Origin: Plantago ovata
Taxonomy: Eukaryota; Streptophyta; Magnoliopsida; Lamiales; Plantaginaceae
Direction: 5' to 3'
NCBI GenBank assembly: GCA_028274465.1
Contig: CM051458.1
Span: 52,317,253 to 52,381,252 of the forward strand
Length of the DNA stretch: 64,000 nt
Shown here: piece by piece, positions 29,981 to 40,236 of the stretch
Numbering within the stretch: position 1 is the first letter of the stretch
Layout: each line of letters opens with the position of its first letter
Position numbers and translations under genes: made by a program
Notes under the pieces: generated by a model
What the model saw: only the letters and a program-made list of their open reading frames with translations
What the model was told of the DNA's origin: nothing
Databases searched by the model: none

Positions 29981-29995
29981 AAAAAGGGGGAAATT
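29981..29995 (+). other. SIRE-B polypurine tract
   Basis: AAAAAGGGGGAAATT lies directly before the 3' LTR start TGTTAGG at 29996 and primes plus-strand synthesis. Confidence 0.9.
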
Positions 29996-31645
29996 TGTTA
30001 GGAAACTTGTAATTTTGATGAGCAATTAACCATGCTAAATTAAGGAAAGTCCAGTAACTAGTACTCTTAAGGTCCATAGGAATTTAGAATTTTAAGGACA
30101 TTGTAAAAGAGGAACGTTTGCTGAAGACTTAGATTAGGTGCTAGATAAGTTATTTCTTTTGCGTATGATGTATTTTATTTTCTGAAAAGAAAATAACTTA
30201 TTGATGCTGAAGCTTATGATGTATCTTATTTTCTGAAAAGAAAAGAAAATAACCTATTGAAGCATTTGCTGAAGATATACTTTGTTTATTACAAACAAAT
30301 TATTGAAGAAAATAGAAACCGCTCAGAATCTTGAAGACTTTTGAAGATCTGAAGACTTGAAGAAATTGAAGATCTGAAGACTAGAAGATTGCTGAAGACT
30401 GGTATCTACAAAGGCACGTGTTGCTCAGAAAGTGGAAAATTCAGCAACAGCATTGCATAAGTGAAAATCTGAAAGACAGAGTAGGTTGTGCTTGCTGAAA
30501 CTGAGACTAACCACTTGCTGATGGAACATATGTGACCTCTTGCTGAATGTACGTGAATTTGCGCTCCAATGTTACTGTTTGAATTCTATTCAAATGTGCA
30601 TTTAATGCAAAGCTTACACACGAAGGACATGAAGACTAGAAGACAAACAAAGACGCTGCTGAAACTACAAAAGCAAGATAGTGACATGTTAAGGAACAAA
30701 AGCCTTAGGATTTGAAATTCAAACGGCTCCTTACACTATAAATAGAGGTCATCCGGCAAAGAGTTGAAGTGTGTCAACAACGTGATCAAACTCTCACTTG
30801 TGCTTAAAACTCACAAACCTTCAAACACTCTTACTGCCATTGATCCGTTCCAAGACTTAAAGCTTGAAAAAGCTACTTGTGAAGAAGTAGAACAAACTTG
30901 TCTAAGAAATTAGTTAAGTGTTCTTTCTTTCAAACAAGAACAAGTCTTGACACCTGAAACAATCAAACTTGTTTACTGCAAAGTATTCCAAGTTGTGTTT
31001 CTTAGATTACTTGTTGTAACTGAATAAGTTATAATTAAGTCATCTCACCCCAAAACTCTCTAACTGAAAATACACCCTTTACAGGCGTGATATTCAGGGG
31101 GAATTAATCAAGCATAGTTTTGCTGATTATAAGTACCTAAGTTTGGTGGAGAACAAGGTTGAGTTCTCTAGTTTAGGTTGGAGACAAAGCAAGTGTGCTT
31201 TGGTTTCTGTTGAATCGCTTTAGGTAGGAGATTGTAAGGAACCTCAATCTTATCTTAGTGGATTCAGTCCTAGAAAGGACGAAGTGGATTAGTTGAGAGA
31301 TTACGCAACTCTCAGATACCACTATAAAAGTGTTTGTGTGATTTACTTACTGTATTTAGCTTTCAGCAAATCATATCTGTCTGTACACAGTCACTCACTT
31401 CACTTGCTGAAATCCTTACTTACTGAAAGAGCACTTATTGTATCAAAGACTTCCGCTCTCTGATTTTAAGTATCAGCAAACCAAGCTACTGTAAGGTAAC
31501 CTACGCTTGCTGAGAATGTTAAGTATCAACAAACTCATTACAGAAAAGTAATAAGTACTTGCTGAGAAAGTTTTAAACGACGAAAATTTGAAAAGACTAT
31601 TCACCCCCCCCTCTAGTCTTTTCTTGTTGTTTAAAGGGACCAACA
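29996..31645 (+). repeat. SIRE-B 3' LTR
   Basis: 1650 bp, TGTTAGGAAACTTG to GGGACCAACA, followed by TSD CTCTT at 31646-31650 and then SIRE-A gag. TATA box at 30737-30744. Confidence 0.93.
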
Positions 31646-31650
31646 CTCTT

Positions 31651-32675
31651 GCAGTTAGAAACATGAAGAAATTCATCAGTAAGGAACTTGAAAGGCGAAA
31701 AGCAAAAGAGAAGCTGAAAAAGCATCTTGGTAACAACTACCATAAGTACAAAAATGAAACTAGCTCGCTGAACAAGCAAGCTCAGCAAGCAAAATCCTCC
31801 GAAGAACCAGTAGTTGGCAATGATCTATGCTTTTATTGCAAAAAGTCTGGACACTTCAAAGGGAAATCTTCTGAAAAGAAGAAGAAGTTCAAGAAGGCTT
31901 TAATTGCTGAAGAAAAGAAAAAACTTCAAGCAAAAATCGATGCTCTATGCATTGAAACAAGCTCTGAAGACAATGAGGTAGAAAGTTCAGACACTGAAGA
32001 AGAGGAAGCCACTCTGGACGTAGAGATAGGCAAAGAAGTATGTGAAATTGCCATGGAAGCTTACCCAGATGTGTCAAACTACGAGTTCTGCCTCATGGCC
32101 GATCAAGTAAATTTCCCTACCTGTGACTCTGATTCAGAAAGTGAAGATGATATTGACCTTGTTAGAAAATTGAAGGAGAAATCGAAAGATTTGAGAAAAC
32201 TCTGAGCAAACAACAAGAGAAACTACAAAATGCTGAACTTCTGACTAAGCAAACTACTGAAAAGTACGTTGTGCTGAGCATTGAGTCATAAAAGAAGGAT
32301 GGTGAAATATTGCATCTCAAAAAGCTAGTTGCTGAAGTTACAGAGAAAAATGCTCAAATGGCAATAGAATTGAAAGAATATCAAACCTCAATTCTAAAGT
32401 TACTTGCTGAAATACAAGAAATGAAAAAGATGAAAGTCACTTTCAAATCTTATGCGGATGCTAGTAACACTCTAACTGAACTAAACTCTTATCTTAGAGA
32501 TCCATCTCAGAAAGAAGGTTTAGGTGCCACTTATGAAGGTGATGATGTGATACTCTTGAGTAAAGACAAATCACCAATTACATTTGTTCGTGCTACTGAT
32601 AGTGGTCAACCAGAACTCTATCAAATAGGTCAATCTAAGGTTGCTGAAATAAGCAATCAAGTACCTACGACCAAG
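31651..32675 (+). pseudogene. SIRE-A gag, middle part
   Basis: SIRE-A gag resumes right after SIRE-B: RNMKKFISKELERRKAKEKL follows the same protein as residues ~265 onward of SIRE-B gag. The zinc knuckle is damaged: CFYCKKSGHFKG lacks the ANC segment, so the last zinc ligand is gone through an in-frame loss of sequence. A shift near 32165 moves to the frame 32310-32675, with the coiled coil IELKEYQTSILKLLAE. It is cut by TR-GAG-1 in KPD, with TSD AAGCC at 32676-32680. Confidence 0.85.
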
Positions 32676-32680
32676 AAGCC

Positions 32681-33939
32681 TGATGAACGCGCGGATGTCG
32701 TGCTCCAACGCGAACAAATCAAATAAATTTGTATTTAGCCAAAGGCAATCCACAACTACAACGAAAACCGTAGTGTAGCAGTAGAATGACTCGAGTGTCG
32801 TTCTCTCAGGACTATAACTAGCTTTATCTATTTAACAAGAGAATATAAAACAGCAGACAGATAGAAATAGGGGGTTTCTAGCAGATAATGGAGATTGGTG
32901 ATAGTATGGTCCTTCTTAACATAACGGGTCGATAATCATGCATAAATTCCTCGGTCTTGCATAGAGATCTTTGAATCAATCTAGTGTCCTGTTGCAAGTA
33001 TTAAGCACTACGAAGATAATTTGGTCTGACTAGTCAATCACGATTGTCCTAATGTGTTCCGTAATTATTCAACACTACGAAGAAAATTGGTCTGATGGTC
33101 GACTAGTGTCCAATTGTGCATAATAATCAATACAACATACGAGAATTTTGGTTACAACTGATCAACGAAATAAAGCAATGACACGGAGTATAATGAGCGA
33201 TATAGCCATTAGCATGATTATCTTCCCTTCGCTAAGAATTCACATACTACAACCAACGATAAGTTTAGCTACTCATAATAAGCATGCAATCAACAGAAAT
33301 CATAGAAGAAAACATGTTGAAAGAATATAAAATAAGTAGAATAAAACTGTAAGATACAAAGTTACCGAAGGTTGTCAATCTCCGGATGATTGCGGTCCTA
33401 CGAGCTCCAAACTGCTATGAAAAAGTATCCCCTAAGCTACTGAACTCCAAGGACAGGCCCCGGGAAGTTCCTACCTAAAACTATAGAGAGAGGTGAGAGA
33501 GAAGGTCTGGAAAGATATGATTTTCGGAGAGAAAACTGAGCACTATATATAGGCCCCGAATAAACTCTGGGGCGGTTCGCCCCCCGTCTTTTTCGCGGAA
33601 TTCCGCGTTTTTCGACGCGGATTTGGATTTCTTCACCTTTTCGGACTCTGTTTCTGACTTCTAGTGGCCTTCTAACCTCCAGATTCGACCCCTAGACTCC
33701 AAATCCTATCCGGAAACCTTCAGATACTCCAAATAGGCTTCTGGAACACCAATTCCTTGTCAACTTCAATATAATTGCCCAGAAATCCCCGAATTTCAAC
33801 CAAAACCTGTAAAATAAAATCTAAAGGGAAACGTGACACTATTCTAATAAAATGTACTAAAATATAACTAAATTAACATAGAGGATAGCTAAAATTGGTG
33901 AAAAAGACTCGAATGAAAGTGTAAAATACACATTCATCA
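32681..33939 (-). repeat. TR-GAG-1 3' LTR
   Basis: 1259 bp. The TATATATA box is at 33544-33551 and a GGGGCGGTTCGCCCC palindrome is at about 33568. It is nearly the same as 37422-38682. Confidence 0.92.
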
Positions 33940-33957
33940 AACTCCCCAAACCGAACC
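33940..33957 (-). other. TR-GAG-1 polypurine tract
   Basis: The minus strand reads GGTTCGGTTTGGGGAGTT next to the LTR start, the expected plus-strand primer position. The same motif abuts the TR-GAG-2 LTR at 55051. Confidence 0.75.
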
Positions 33958-35495
33958 TTTGCTTGTCCTCAAGCAACTAAGCTAGACTCTAATACAAAAA
34001 ACATGCAAGATAAAAAATGGAGTTACATGCCAAATAAAATGAACTAATCTACTGAATCTACCAAAAAACATATGAACAAAAACCATACGAATCAAAGCAT
34101 GAATATAGGTTGAAGAATACCTCGATTGACTTATACGCATCCACATAAGCACTTATGTCAAGACAAGATAGTCTCTCGTAACATTCTCTACCTGGACCTA
34201 GTCAGTGACGACGTAATGATACATGCTAAGATACGAATGGTTGCCCCGTGCCTATGAAACTGAGGACTTACTGCTGTTCCACCATGTTAAGACTTTCCCT
34301 CAAAAGAGGTCGAACCAGTACTGGCTCTCATCAAACGAAGGAGGGTTCCCTATAAAAGATAACACTCCCCTATTCTACCCATCTCTTAAGTAAAGTCTTA
34401 AGCTATTCACCACTTCCTGAATGGCAGGACGAGGGTGGTCTAGAACAGATGACACTCAAGACAAAAAAGATAAAGATAAAAAAAACACGATTACGAACAT
34501 TACAAAAATGAAAAAGACTCAAACAGTGCTAAACTGCTATTTGGCTTTCTTTTTTGGACCCTTCTTTGCTTTTTTGGGGTCTTTTCTTTTTTCTTCTTTT
34601 TTCTTTCCATATTCTTTTTTTCTTTTTCTCTTTTTTTTTGATTTTTTTTTTCTAGCCAACAGTAGCATAATAAAAAGAGAAACAAAATGACTCACACGAC
34701 TTCCCCAAACCTATTCGAAAGAATAGGTTGGAGTACAAAATTTACGGAAAATGAAAAATAAACTCACGATACGAAAATGAAAAACAGAAACAAGTCTATG
34801 ATGGTGTAACCCCTCCCCAAACCTATTCGGAAGAATAGGTTATAAACAAAGGATCACACAACCTCACACTACCTCCTTCCTAGGCATTTAGCAATCTCAA
34901 AGCATGGTGAAGACTTGTTGCCTCTTAGGTACATAATTACTCGGGAAAACAACCATAAGACCCTAACATGCATCATCCTATTATAAAGGCCTTCGTGAAC
35001 CGCAGTAGAGAAAACACCACTAAGTGATGTCGAGACTACCAAGCTTAACTAAGTGCAATACATAAATGTGACAAGCCAAGCGAGAAAAACCTCAAACAAA
35101 TTCATAGAGATGAAGCATACGATTAATGGCATAGTTAGTTGATCTACCCAATAAAAAAGTTCAAAAAATTCAGCAATAAAGTCCATATAAAACATGCAAG
35201 ACTATCCTAGGAAAGCAGTAAACATGCAAATGCAAAAAAATTCACGAGTTTATCATAAGCAAGATAAGTATAGAGATAACCAGCGATAACCTCCTCCCCA
35301 AACCTGAACGTCGTCGCTCGTCCCGAACGTCGAAAGTGGATCCAAGGTGAGAGCTAATGCTTGTATAAGTGACCTATAATACTCAATCAAACTCGTGAGA
35401 TAAAATCTAAAGCAGTAAAGAAAGCGAAAAAATCTCCGGGTTGCCTCCCGGATAGCGCCATTGTTTAAAGTCTTTGACTCGACTCTTGTCCGCAC
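33958..35495 (-). other. TR-GAG-1 noncoding region downstream of gag-protease
   Basis: This 1.5-kb stretch has no gene. It holds a 120-base pyrimidine tract at about 34540-34670 (purine-rich on the element strand). Two copies of a hairpin AACCTATTC..GAATAGGTT joined to CCCC-AAA polypurine-like modules lie at 34701-34729 and 34812-34841, and another module without hairpin at about 35293. A conserved CCGGG..CCCGG hairpin lies at 35434-35460. TR-GAG-2 shares most of these. Confidence 0.7.
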
Positions 35496-36185
35496 CTATC
35501 TCTTCTTTCTGCGGGTACTAGACTTCCCCTTCATCGATCTCCTCTCCATGCCACGAACCTGTGAATAAGAAAGAATATAGGCTGCAAGACCACAGTAGTG
35601 AGTAGTGAAAGAATTATCAGGCGGATCAGGTGGATCAGATATGGCTTGCAACACATGTTGCTTGCCTTCCACTTCAATAGTGCAAGTTCTTTGGCAGATG
35701 TCCATCACGGAGCGTAGCTTAGTCAAGAACGTTCGTCCCAAGAGAATGACATCCCCCGTCCCAGGTGCAGACGTCGGCATAACTACAAAATTGGTGTATA
35801 CAGATGCTTCACCAATCTTGACCAACACATTTTTCACAACGCCTTCGGGTCTCACAAAGGATCCATCCGCCAGTCGCACAATAGCCCTATGGTCAGATAG
35901 TTTTCCAAGGTTACTCTTCTCAAACACATTCAAAGGGAGCACGTTTGAGTAAGATCCCGTGTCTAGTGTGGCACAGACATCTTCAAGTTTGCCAATCCCG
36001 ACCTTAACATCGAAACTTTGAGGGAGTGGCTCGGGATTCTCTTGCTTCTTTCCACTCTCATCAGTACCAAGGTCCTTCTCTTCTTCCTTGGCTAGTGGAG
36101 GCTCTTCATCTTTGTAACACTCGCATTTAGCAACTTGCTTAATGGTGATTTCCACTGGTTGATCTCCCACCAAGTTGATCGACAT
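35496..36185 (-). pseudogene. TR-GAG-1 retropepsin-like protease
   Basis: The frame begins MSINLVGDQPVEI and has a short Cys motif CECYKDEE and an acidic linker. The aspartic protease follows: active site CATLDTGSYSNVLPLNVF near residue 75, RLADGSFVRPEGVVKNVL, then DVILLGRTFLTKLRSVMDI. Athila proteases share this pattern. It ends in a basic tail (STRRKKR) with no RT after it. It is in the same frame as the gag segment at 36192-36575, separated by a single TAG, so gag and protease were one polyprotein. Confidence 0.82.
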
Positions 36186-36191
36186 GGACCT

Positions 36192-36575
36192 CTAAGTGCT
36201 GCTATGTAACTTCCCTTGCTCTCTACTAGCTCTAGCTTCCAATTGATCCAGACGAGCATTGATCTTTGCCGAATCCTCCTCGTATCTCTTCAAAAACACT
36301 TGGGTGAAATCCACCAATTTCTGTAAATTATCCATGAGAGTTGCTGACTTGGATGTAGATGCTTCGTCCTTAGGAGTAGGATTACTACGGTTTCCCAAGT
36401 GAACATCTTCTCGTGCTAGATCTGATCTACACATATGAGCCCCATGCCCATAATTCTTGCACACCCTACATACCTCGTTGGAGAGAGAAGTTCCGATTAG
36501 GCCACTTAGAGCTTGCCTCATCTGATTGGCGAAACCTTCGAACCTATCGCCACTCACACCATTCACTTCATGCAT
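36192..36575 (-). pseudogene. TR-GAG-1 gag C-terminus with zinc knuckle
   Basis: 127 residues with an intact CCHC knuckle CRVCKNYGHGAHMC that would bind element RNA, followed by a coiled coil (VDFTQVFLKRYEEDSAKINA). It overlaps the upstream gag frame by 13 bases because of a one-base shift, which is intact in TR-GAG-2. It ends at a TAG that separates it from the protease. Confidence 0.82.
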
Positions 36576-37267
36576 TGGGATCTCCGGGTTTGGTGGGGCC
36601 TCAGGTCCACCCTTCTAACCATTGCTCTTGGATCCTTGGATTGAGATCCTTTAGCAAGCCTTTCGAAACACGCCCACACATCCTCGGCGGTCTCTTCCCA
36701 GATAATACCACGGCATTGGAAATCCACCACCTGTTGACTCTCATATGTGAGTCCATTGTAGAAGTGCTGGACAAGATCAGAAAGCCCAAAACCATGGTGT
36801 GGACACTTGTGCATGAGGTCCTTGAACCTCTCGAAAGCGGTGTAGATGGTCTCATTATAGTCCTGTTTGAATCCTGTGATTTGCGCCTTAAGCGCGGTAG
36901 TCAATGTGTGAGGAAAGTATTTCTCCATAAAAGCAGAATACACCTTGTCCCAGTTGTCTAGTGATCCGGCTTCCAGAGAGCCTAACCATTCCTTGGCTTT
37001 ATCACCAAGCCCCAAAGCAAAAACCTTCATCCTTAGCTCATCGTCCGTTATCCCTGCTCCGGGCCTTGGAAGATTGTTGATAAAGTCGTCAATATCATTC
37101 AGGTATCCCATAACATCTTCCCTAGCCAACCCATAGAACCTCAGGAGTTGCTGGTACATGCAACTTTTGATTTCCAAATCTCGAGTTGCAGCAGAAAGAA
37201 CAATAGCTGGACCTCTCATCAGTGCTTTGTTGGGTTGAACCCGTGATTTCAAAAGTGGGCGAGCCAT
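36563..37267 (-). pseudogene. TR-GAG-1 gag N-terminal domain
   Basis: 234 residues matching Retrotrans_gag of the Athila type: MRGPAIVLSAATRDLEIKSC, YLNDIDDFINNLPRPGAGI, YSAFMEKYFPHTLTTALKAQ, TIYTAFERFKDLMHKCPHHG and HFYNGLTYESQQVVDF. The start is the first ATG after the primer site. The last ~14 residues are out of frame because of a shift near 36590. Gag would form the particle into which element RNA is packaged. Confidence 0.85.
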
Positions 37268-37400
37268 CTCAAGACCTGAATATCTGTGACAAGCTAGGAA
37301 AGGAGTATCAAAGATAGATTAAATAGGAAAACTAAAACTAATAGAATTAGGAATTGAATGCTGAAAATATAAACAAATTAAACAGAAAAAAGGAGTATAG

Positions 37401-37418
37401 TCCCCGGCAACGGCGCCA
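37401..37418 (-). other. TR-GAG-1 primer binding site (tRNA-Asp)
   Basis: The plus strand TCCCCGGCAACGGCGCCA equals the 3' end of plant tRNA-Asp (GUC). On the element strand this is the primer site TGGCGCCGTTGCCGGGGA, common in Athila-type Gypsy elements. Confidence 0.85.
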
Positions 37419-37421
37419 ATT

Positions 37422-38682
37422 TGATGAACGCGCGGATGTCGTGCTCCAACGCGAACGAATCAAATAAATTTGTATTTAGCCAAAGGCAATCCACAACTAC
37501 AACGAAAACCGTAGTGTAGCAGTAAAATGACTCGAGTGTCGTTCTCTCAGGACTATAACTAGCTTTATCTATTTAACAAGAGAATATAAAACAGCAGACA
37601 GATAGCAATAGGGGGTTTCTAGCAGATAATGGAGATTGGTGATAGTATGGTCCTTCTTAACATAACGGGTCGATAATCATGCCTAAATTCCTCGGTCTTG
37701 CATAGAGATCTTTGAATCAATCTAGTGTCCTGTTGCAAGTATTAAGCACTACGAAGATAATTTGGTCTGACTAGTCAATCACGATTGTCCTAATGTGTTC
37801 CGTAATTATTCAACACTACGAAGGTAATTGGTCTGATGGTCGACTAGTGTCCAATTGTGCATAATAATCAATACAACATAGGAGAATTTTGGTTACAACT
37901 GATCAACGAAATAAAGCAATGACACGGAGTATAATGCGCGATATAACCATTAGTATGATTATCTTCCCTTCGCTAAGAATTCACATACTACCACCAACGA
38001 TAAGTTTAGCTACTCATAATAAGCATGCAATCAACAGAAATCATAGAAGAAAACATGTTGAAAGAATATAAAATAAGTAGAATAAAACTGTAAGATACAA
38101 AGTTACCGAAGGTTGTCAATCTCCGGATGATTGAGGTCCTACGAGCTCCAAAATGCTATGAAAAAAGGATCCCCTAAGCTACAGAACTCCCAGGACAGGC
38201 CCCGGGAAGTTCCTACCTAAAACTATAGAGAGAGGTGAGAGAGAAGGTCTGGAAAGATATGATTTTCGGAGAGAAAACTGAGCACTATATATAGGCCCCG
38301 AATAAACTCTGGGGCGGTTCGCCCCCCGTCTTTTTCGCAGGAATTCCGCATTTTTCGACGCGGATTTGGATTTCTTCACCTTTTCGGACTCGGTTTCTGA
38401 CTTCTAGTGGCCTTCTAACCTCCAGATTCGACCCCTAGACTCCAAATCCTATCCGGAAACCTTCAGATACTCCAAATAGGCTTCTGGAACACCAATTCCT
38501 TGTCAACTTCAATATAATTGCCCAGAAATCCCCGAATTTCAACCAAAACCTGTAAAATAAAATGTAAAGGGAAACGTGACACTATTCTAATAAAATGTAC
38601 TAAAATATAGCAAAATTAACATAGAGGATAGCTAAAATAGGTGAAAAAGACTCGAATGAAAGTGTAAAATACATATTCATCA
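37422..38682 (-). repeat. TR-GAG-1 5' LTR
   Basis: 1261 bp. On the element strand it runs TGATGAATATG.. to ..CGCGTTCATCA and lies next to the primer site. TATA box TATATATA at 38286-38293 with the GGGGCGG/CCGCCCC palindrome just upstream. Confidence 0.92.
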
Positions 38683-38687
38683 AAGCC

Positions 38688-39393
38688 CGCTGTTGCTACT
38701 CAAAGTAATAAGACTTCAAAAGGAAAACAGGTTGCTGAAAAGCAATCTGTTCAGAAAAGGATGCTGAAAAGCATTCCGCCAAACAAGTTGCTGAAAAGCA
38801 ATTTGTTAAGTCGAAAGGCAAGATTACTAATAAAAGTAATCAGAAGATCTTTGCTGACAAACCTGAATCAAGTAAGGTTGCTGAGACAAAAATTCAGCAT
38901 ACTCCAAAAAGTGGACTTGGATACAAAACCAAACAAAGTCAACTATTTCATGAGTATAAGCAAAGTCAACAAAGATACTTCAAAGAGCTGAACAAATCCA
39001 AGCCCAAGAGTACTGACAATACTCAAAATGCTAGGACTAGAAGGAACCTTTCTATAAAAGAACTTACTGAAAATTATGTTCAGCAAAAGGGTCAACCAAA
39101 CAAGACACCACATCAGAAAGTGGATTTAATTAGCAATGATCAAAAGTCTTTTGGTTCCAAACCATCTAGTTCCTCAGCAAGTAGAAAACAAGTCAAGATC
39201 GAAAAACTCAAGACTTGGGTTTCCACTGGACGTTTTCTTGAACATGTTAATGGACATCCAATATTGGATAATTAACTTGTTTGCTCTTGATTGTGCAGAC
39301 TTCAGCCACGGAGACAAACAATGTAATTTGGCACTTTGATAGTGGCTGCGGAAAGCACATGACGGCAATATGAAAAACCTTATAAATTATAGA
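38688..39393 (+). pseudogene. SIRE-A gag C-terminus and protease start
   Basis: It continues SIRE-A gag after TR-GAG-1 with the lysine-rich tail (VAEKQ-type units, KSKITNKSNQ-like text) and ends at HVNGHPILDN with TAA, the same gag end as SIRE-B. The protease begins in another frame with the active site FDSGCGKHM (Asp codon at about 39338). A missing base right after ATGACG breaks it. The Tat element then interrupts (TSD CGGTG at 39394-39398). Confidence 0.8.
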
Positions 39394-39398
39394 CGGTG

Positions 39399-40149
39399 TG
39401 TTAGGGTTGAAATATGTCCAGTCCGCATGTACGAACTGGAGCGGTCTAAGAGCGCGACAAAGCATCATAGGCCGTCCCTCAAGGGGCACGACCACACCCA
39501 AGTATGTCACTAAGGTGTGGATCGACCAACACAGGGTCCGACCATCACTGGGAAGACAACCCTCAAAATAAGCTCCTCACAAGGACAAATCTGCCAGTGG
39601 GCTCGAGGAGCATCTCCCGGGCTCGAGGAGACCTTACGTCAAGGTAACGCTCCTTGACAGAAACTGAGCAGGACACTACTCGCATCATCCACGCACAAGG
39701 AAGGCACGAGGACCCCAGAGCGACCAGCCATGGTTGCTCTCTTGGGCCAAGGCCCACGGACCTCCTTAATGGTCCTGGGCCGAGGAAGGCCTCAATCCTA
39801 GCCGTACACGTGGCGTGATCCTACATGACCGAAGTTGAAAGGCCTCAAGTATATAAAGGCTTCATTTACTCCTCAACAGTAAGCATTAATGACACCACAC
39901 GAGCACCACTTTCACTACTCATACTAGGGAAGCCTCACAACTCCCTACTCGTAAAGTCGCCTCTCCGGTCTGATACCTTACAGACCGGGCAAGAGACACT
40001 AACCCCCCCTCTAGTCTATTTCAGGTACGAAGAAGCTACAAGAAGGTTCACCTCCTATCTTAGAGGAACACTACAAGAAGAAGAACTAGAATGACTTAGA
40101 CTAGCGACTCATTGCGAACTTAGAAAGAAACACGAATTACCCTTCAACA
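39399..40149 (+). repeat. Tat element 5' LTR
   Basis: 751 bp, TGTTAGGGTTGAAATATG to CCCTTCAACA. TATA box at 39850-39857 and C-tract AACCCCCCCTCTAGTCTATT at 40001-40020. Confidence 0.93.
39850..39857 (+). promoter_or_regulatory. TATA box of Tat 5' LTR
   Basis: TATATAAA followed by GGCTTCATTTACTCC. It starts the gag-pol RNA. Confidence 0.7.
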
Positions 40150-40151
40150 TT

Positions 40152-40166
40152 TGGCGCCGTCTGTGG
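40152..40166 (+). other. Tat primer binding site
   Basis: TGGCGCCGTCTGTGG lies two bases after the LTR. The TGGCGCCGT part matches the tRNA-Asp end and the rest departs from it. This form is usual in Tat-lineage elements (from memory), but the exact primer tRNA is uncertain. Confidence 0.75.
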
Positions 40167-40236
40167 AAAACGACACAAAAGGTCATTCCTTGCCCTGCTG
40201 GTCGAGCCACTTTCCTCCTCGTGACACATCACGAAT

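Larger units (their letters stand above)
13039..31645 (+). mobile_element. SIRE-B: full-length Sirevirus with extra gene-like region after pol
   Basis: Both LTRs are present and the TSD CTCTT flanks it (13034-13038 and 31646-31650), placing it inside SIRE-A gag. Order: LTR, tRNA-Met primer site, gag, protease, integrase, RT, RNase H, a spacer of hairpin repeats, a separate TATA box, a long intron-bearing region, polypurine tract, LTR. The 18.6-kb span is inflated by a 100-N gap and about 2.9 kb of apparently duplicated sequence; about 15.6 kb is more likely. Most frames have single-base shifts, some perhaps sequencing errors. Confidence 0.93.
32681..38682 (-). mobile_element. TR-GAG-1: nonautonomous Athila-related element with only gag and protease
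   Basis: The termini are TGATGAAC/TTCATCA, LTRs are 1259 and 1261 bp, and TSD AAGCC flanks both sides (32676-32680, 38683-38687). On the minus strand the order is 5' LTR (38682-37422), tRNA-Asp primer site, gag-protease (37267-35496), about 1.55 kb noncoding, polypurine tract, 3' LTR (33939-32681). There is no trace of RT, RNase H or integrase. Gag-only LTR elements are called TR-GAG. It needs enzymes from a partner, probably an Athila-type element judged by gag and primer site. Confidence 0.9.

Noticed and set aside
34421..34690. 89-residue frame rich in Phe/Leu/Ser, looking like a membrane protein
   Set aside because: It is translated from a low-complexity pyrimidine tract in the TR-GAG-1 noncoding region; the same tract in TR-GAG-2 is not open in the same way.
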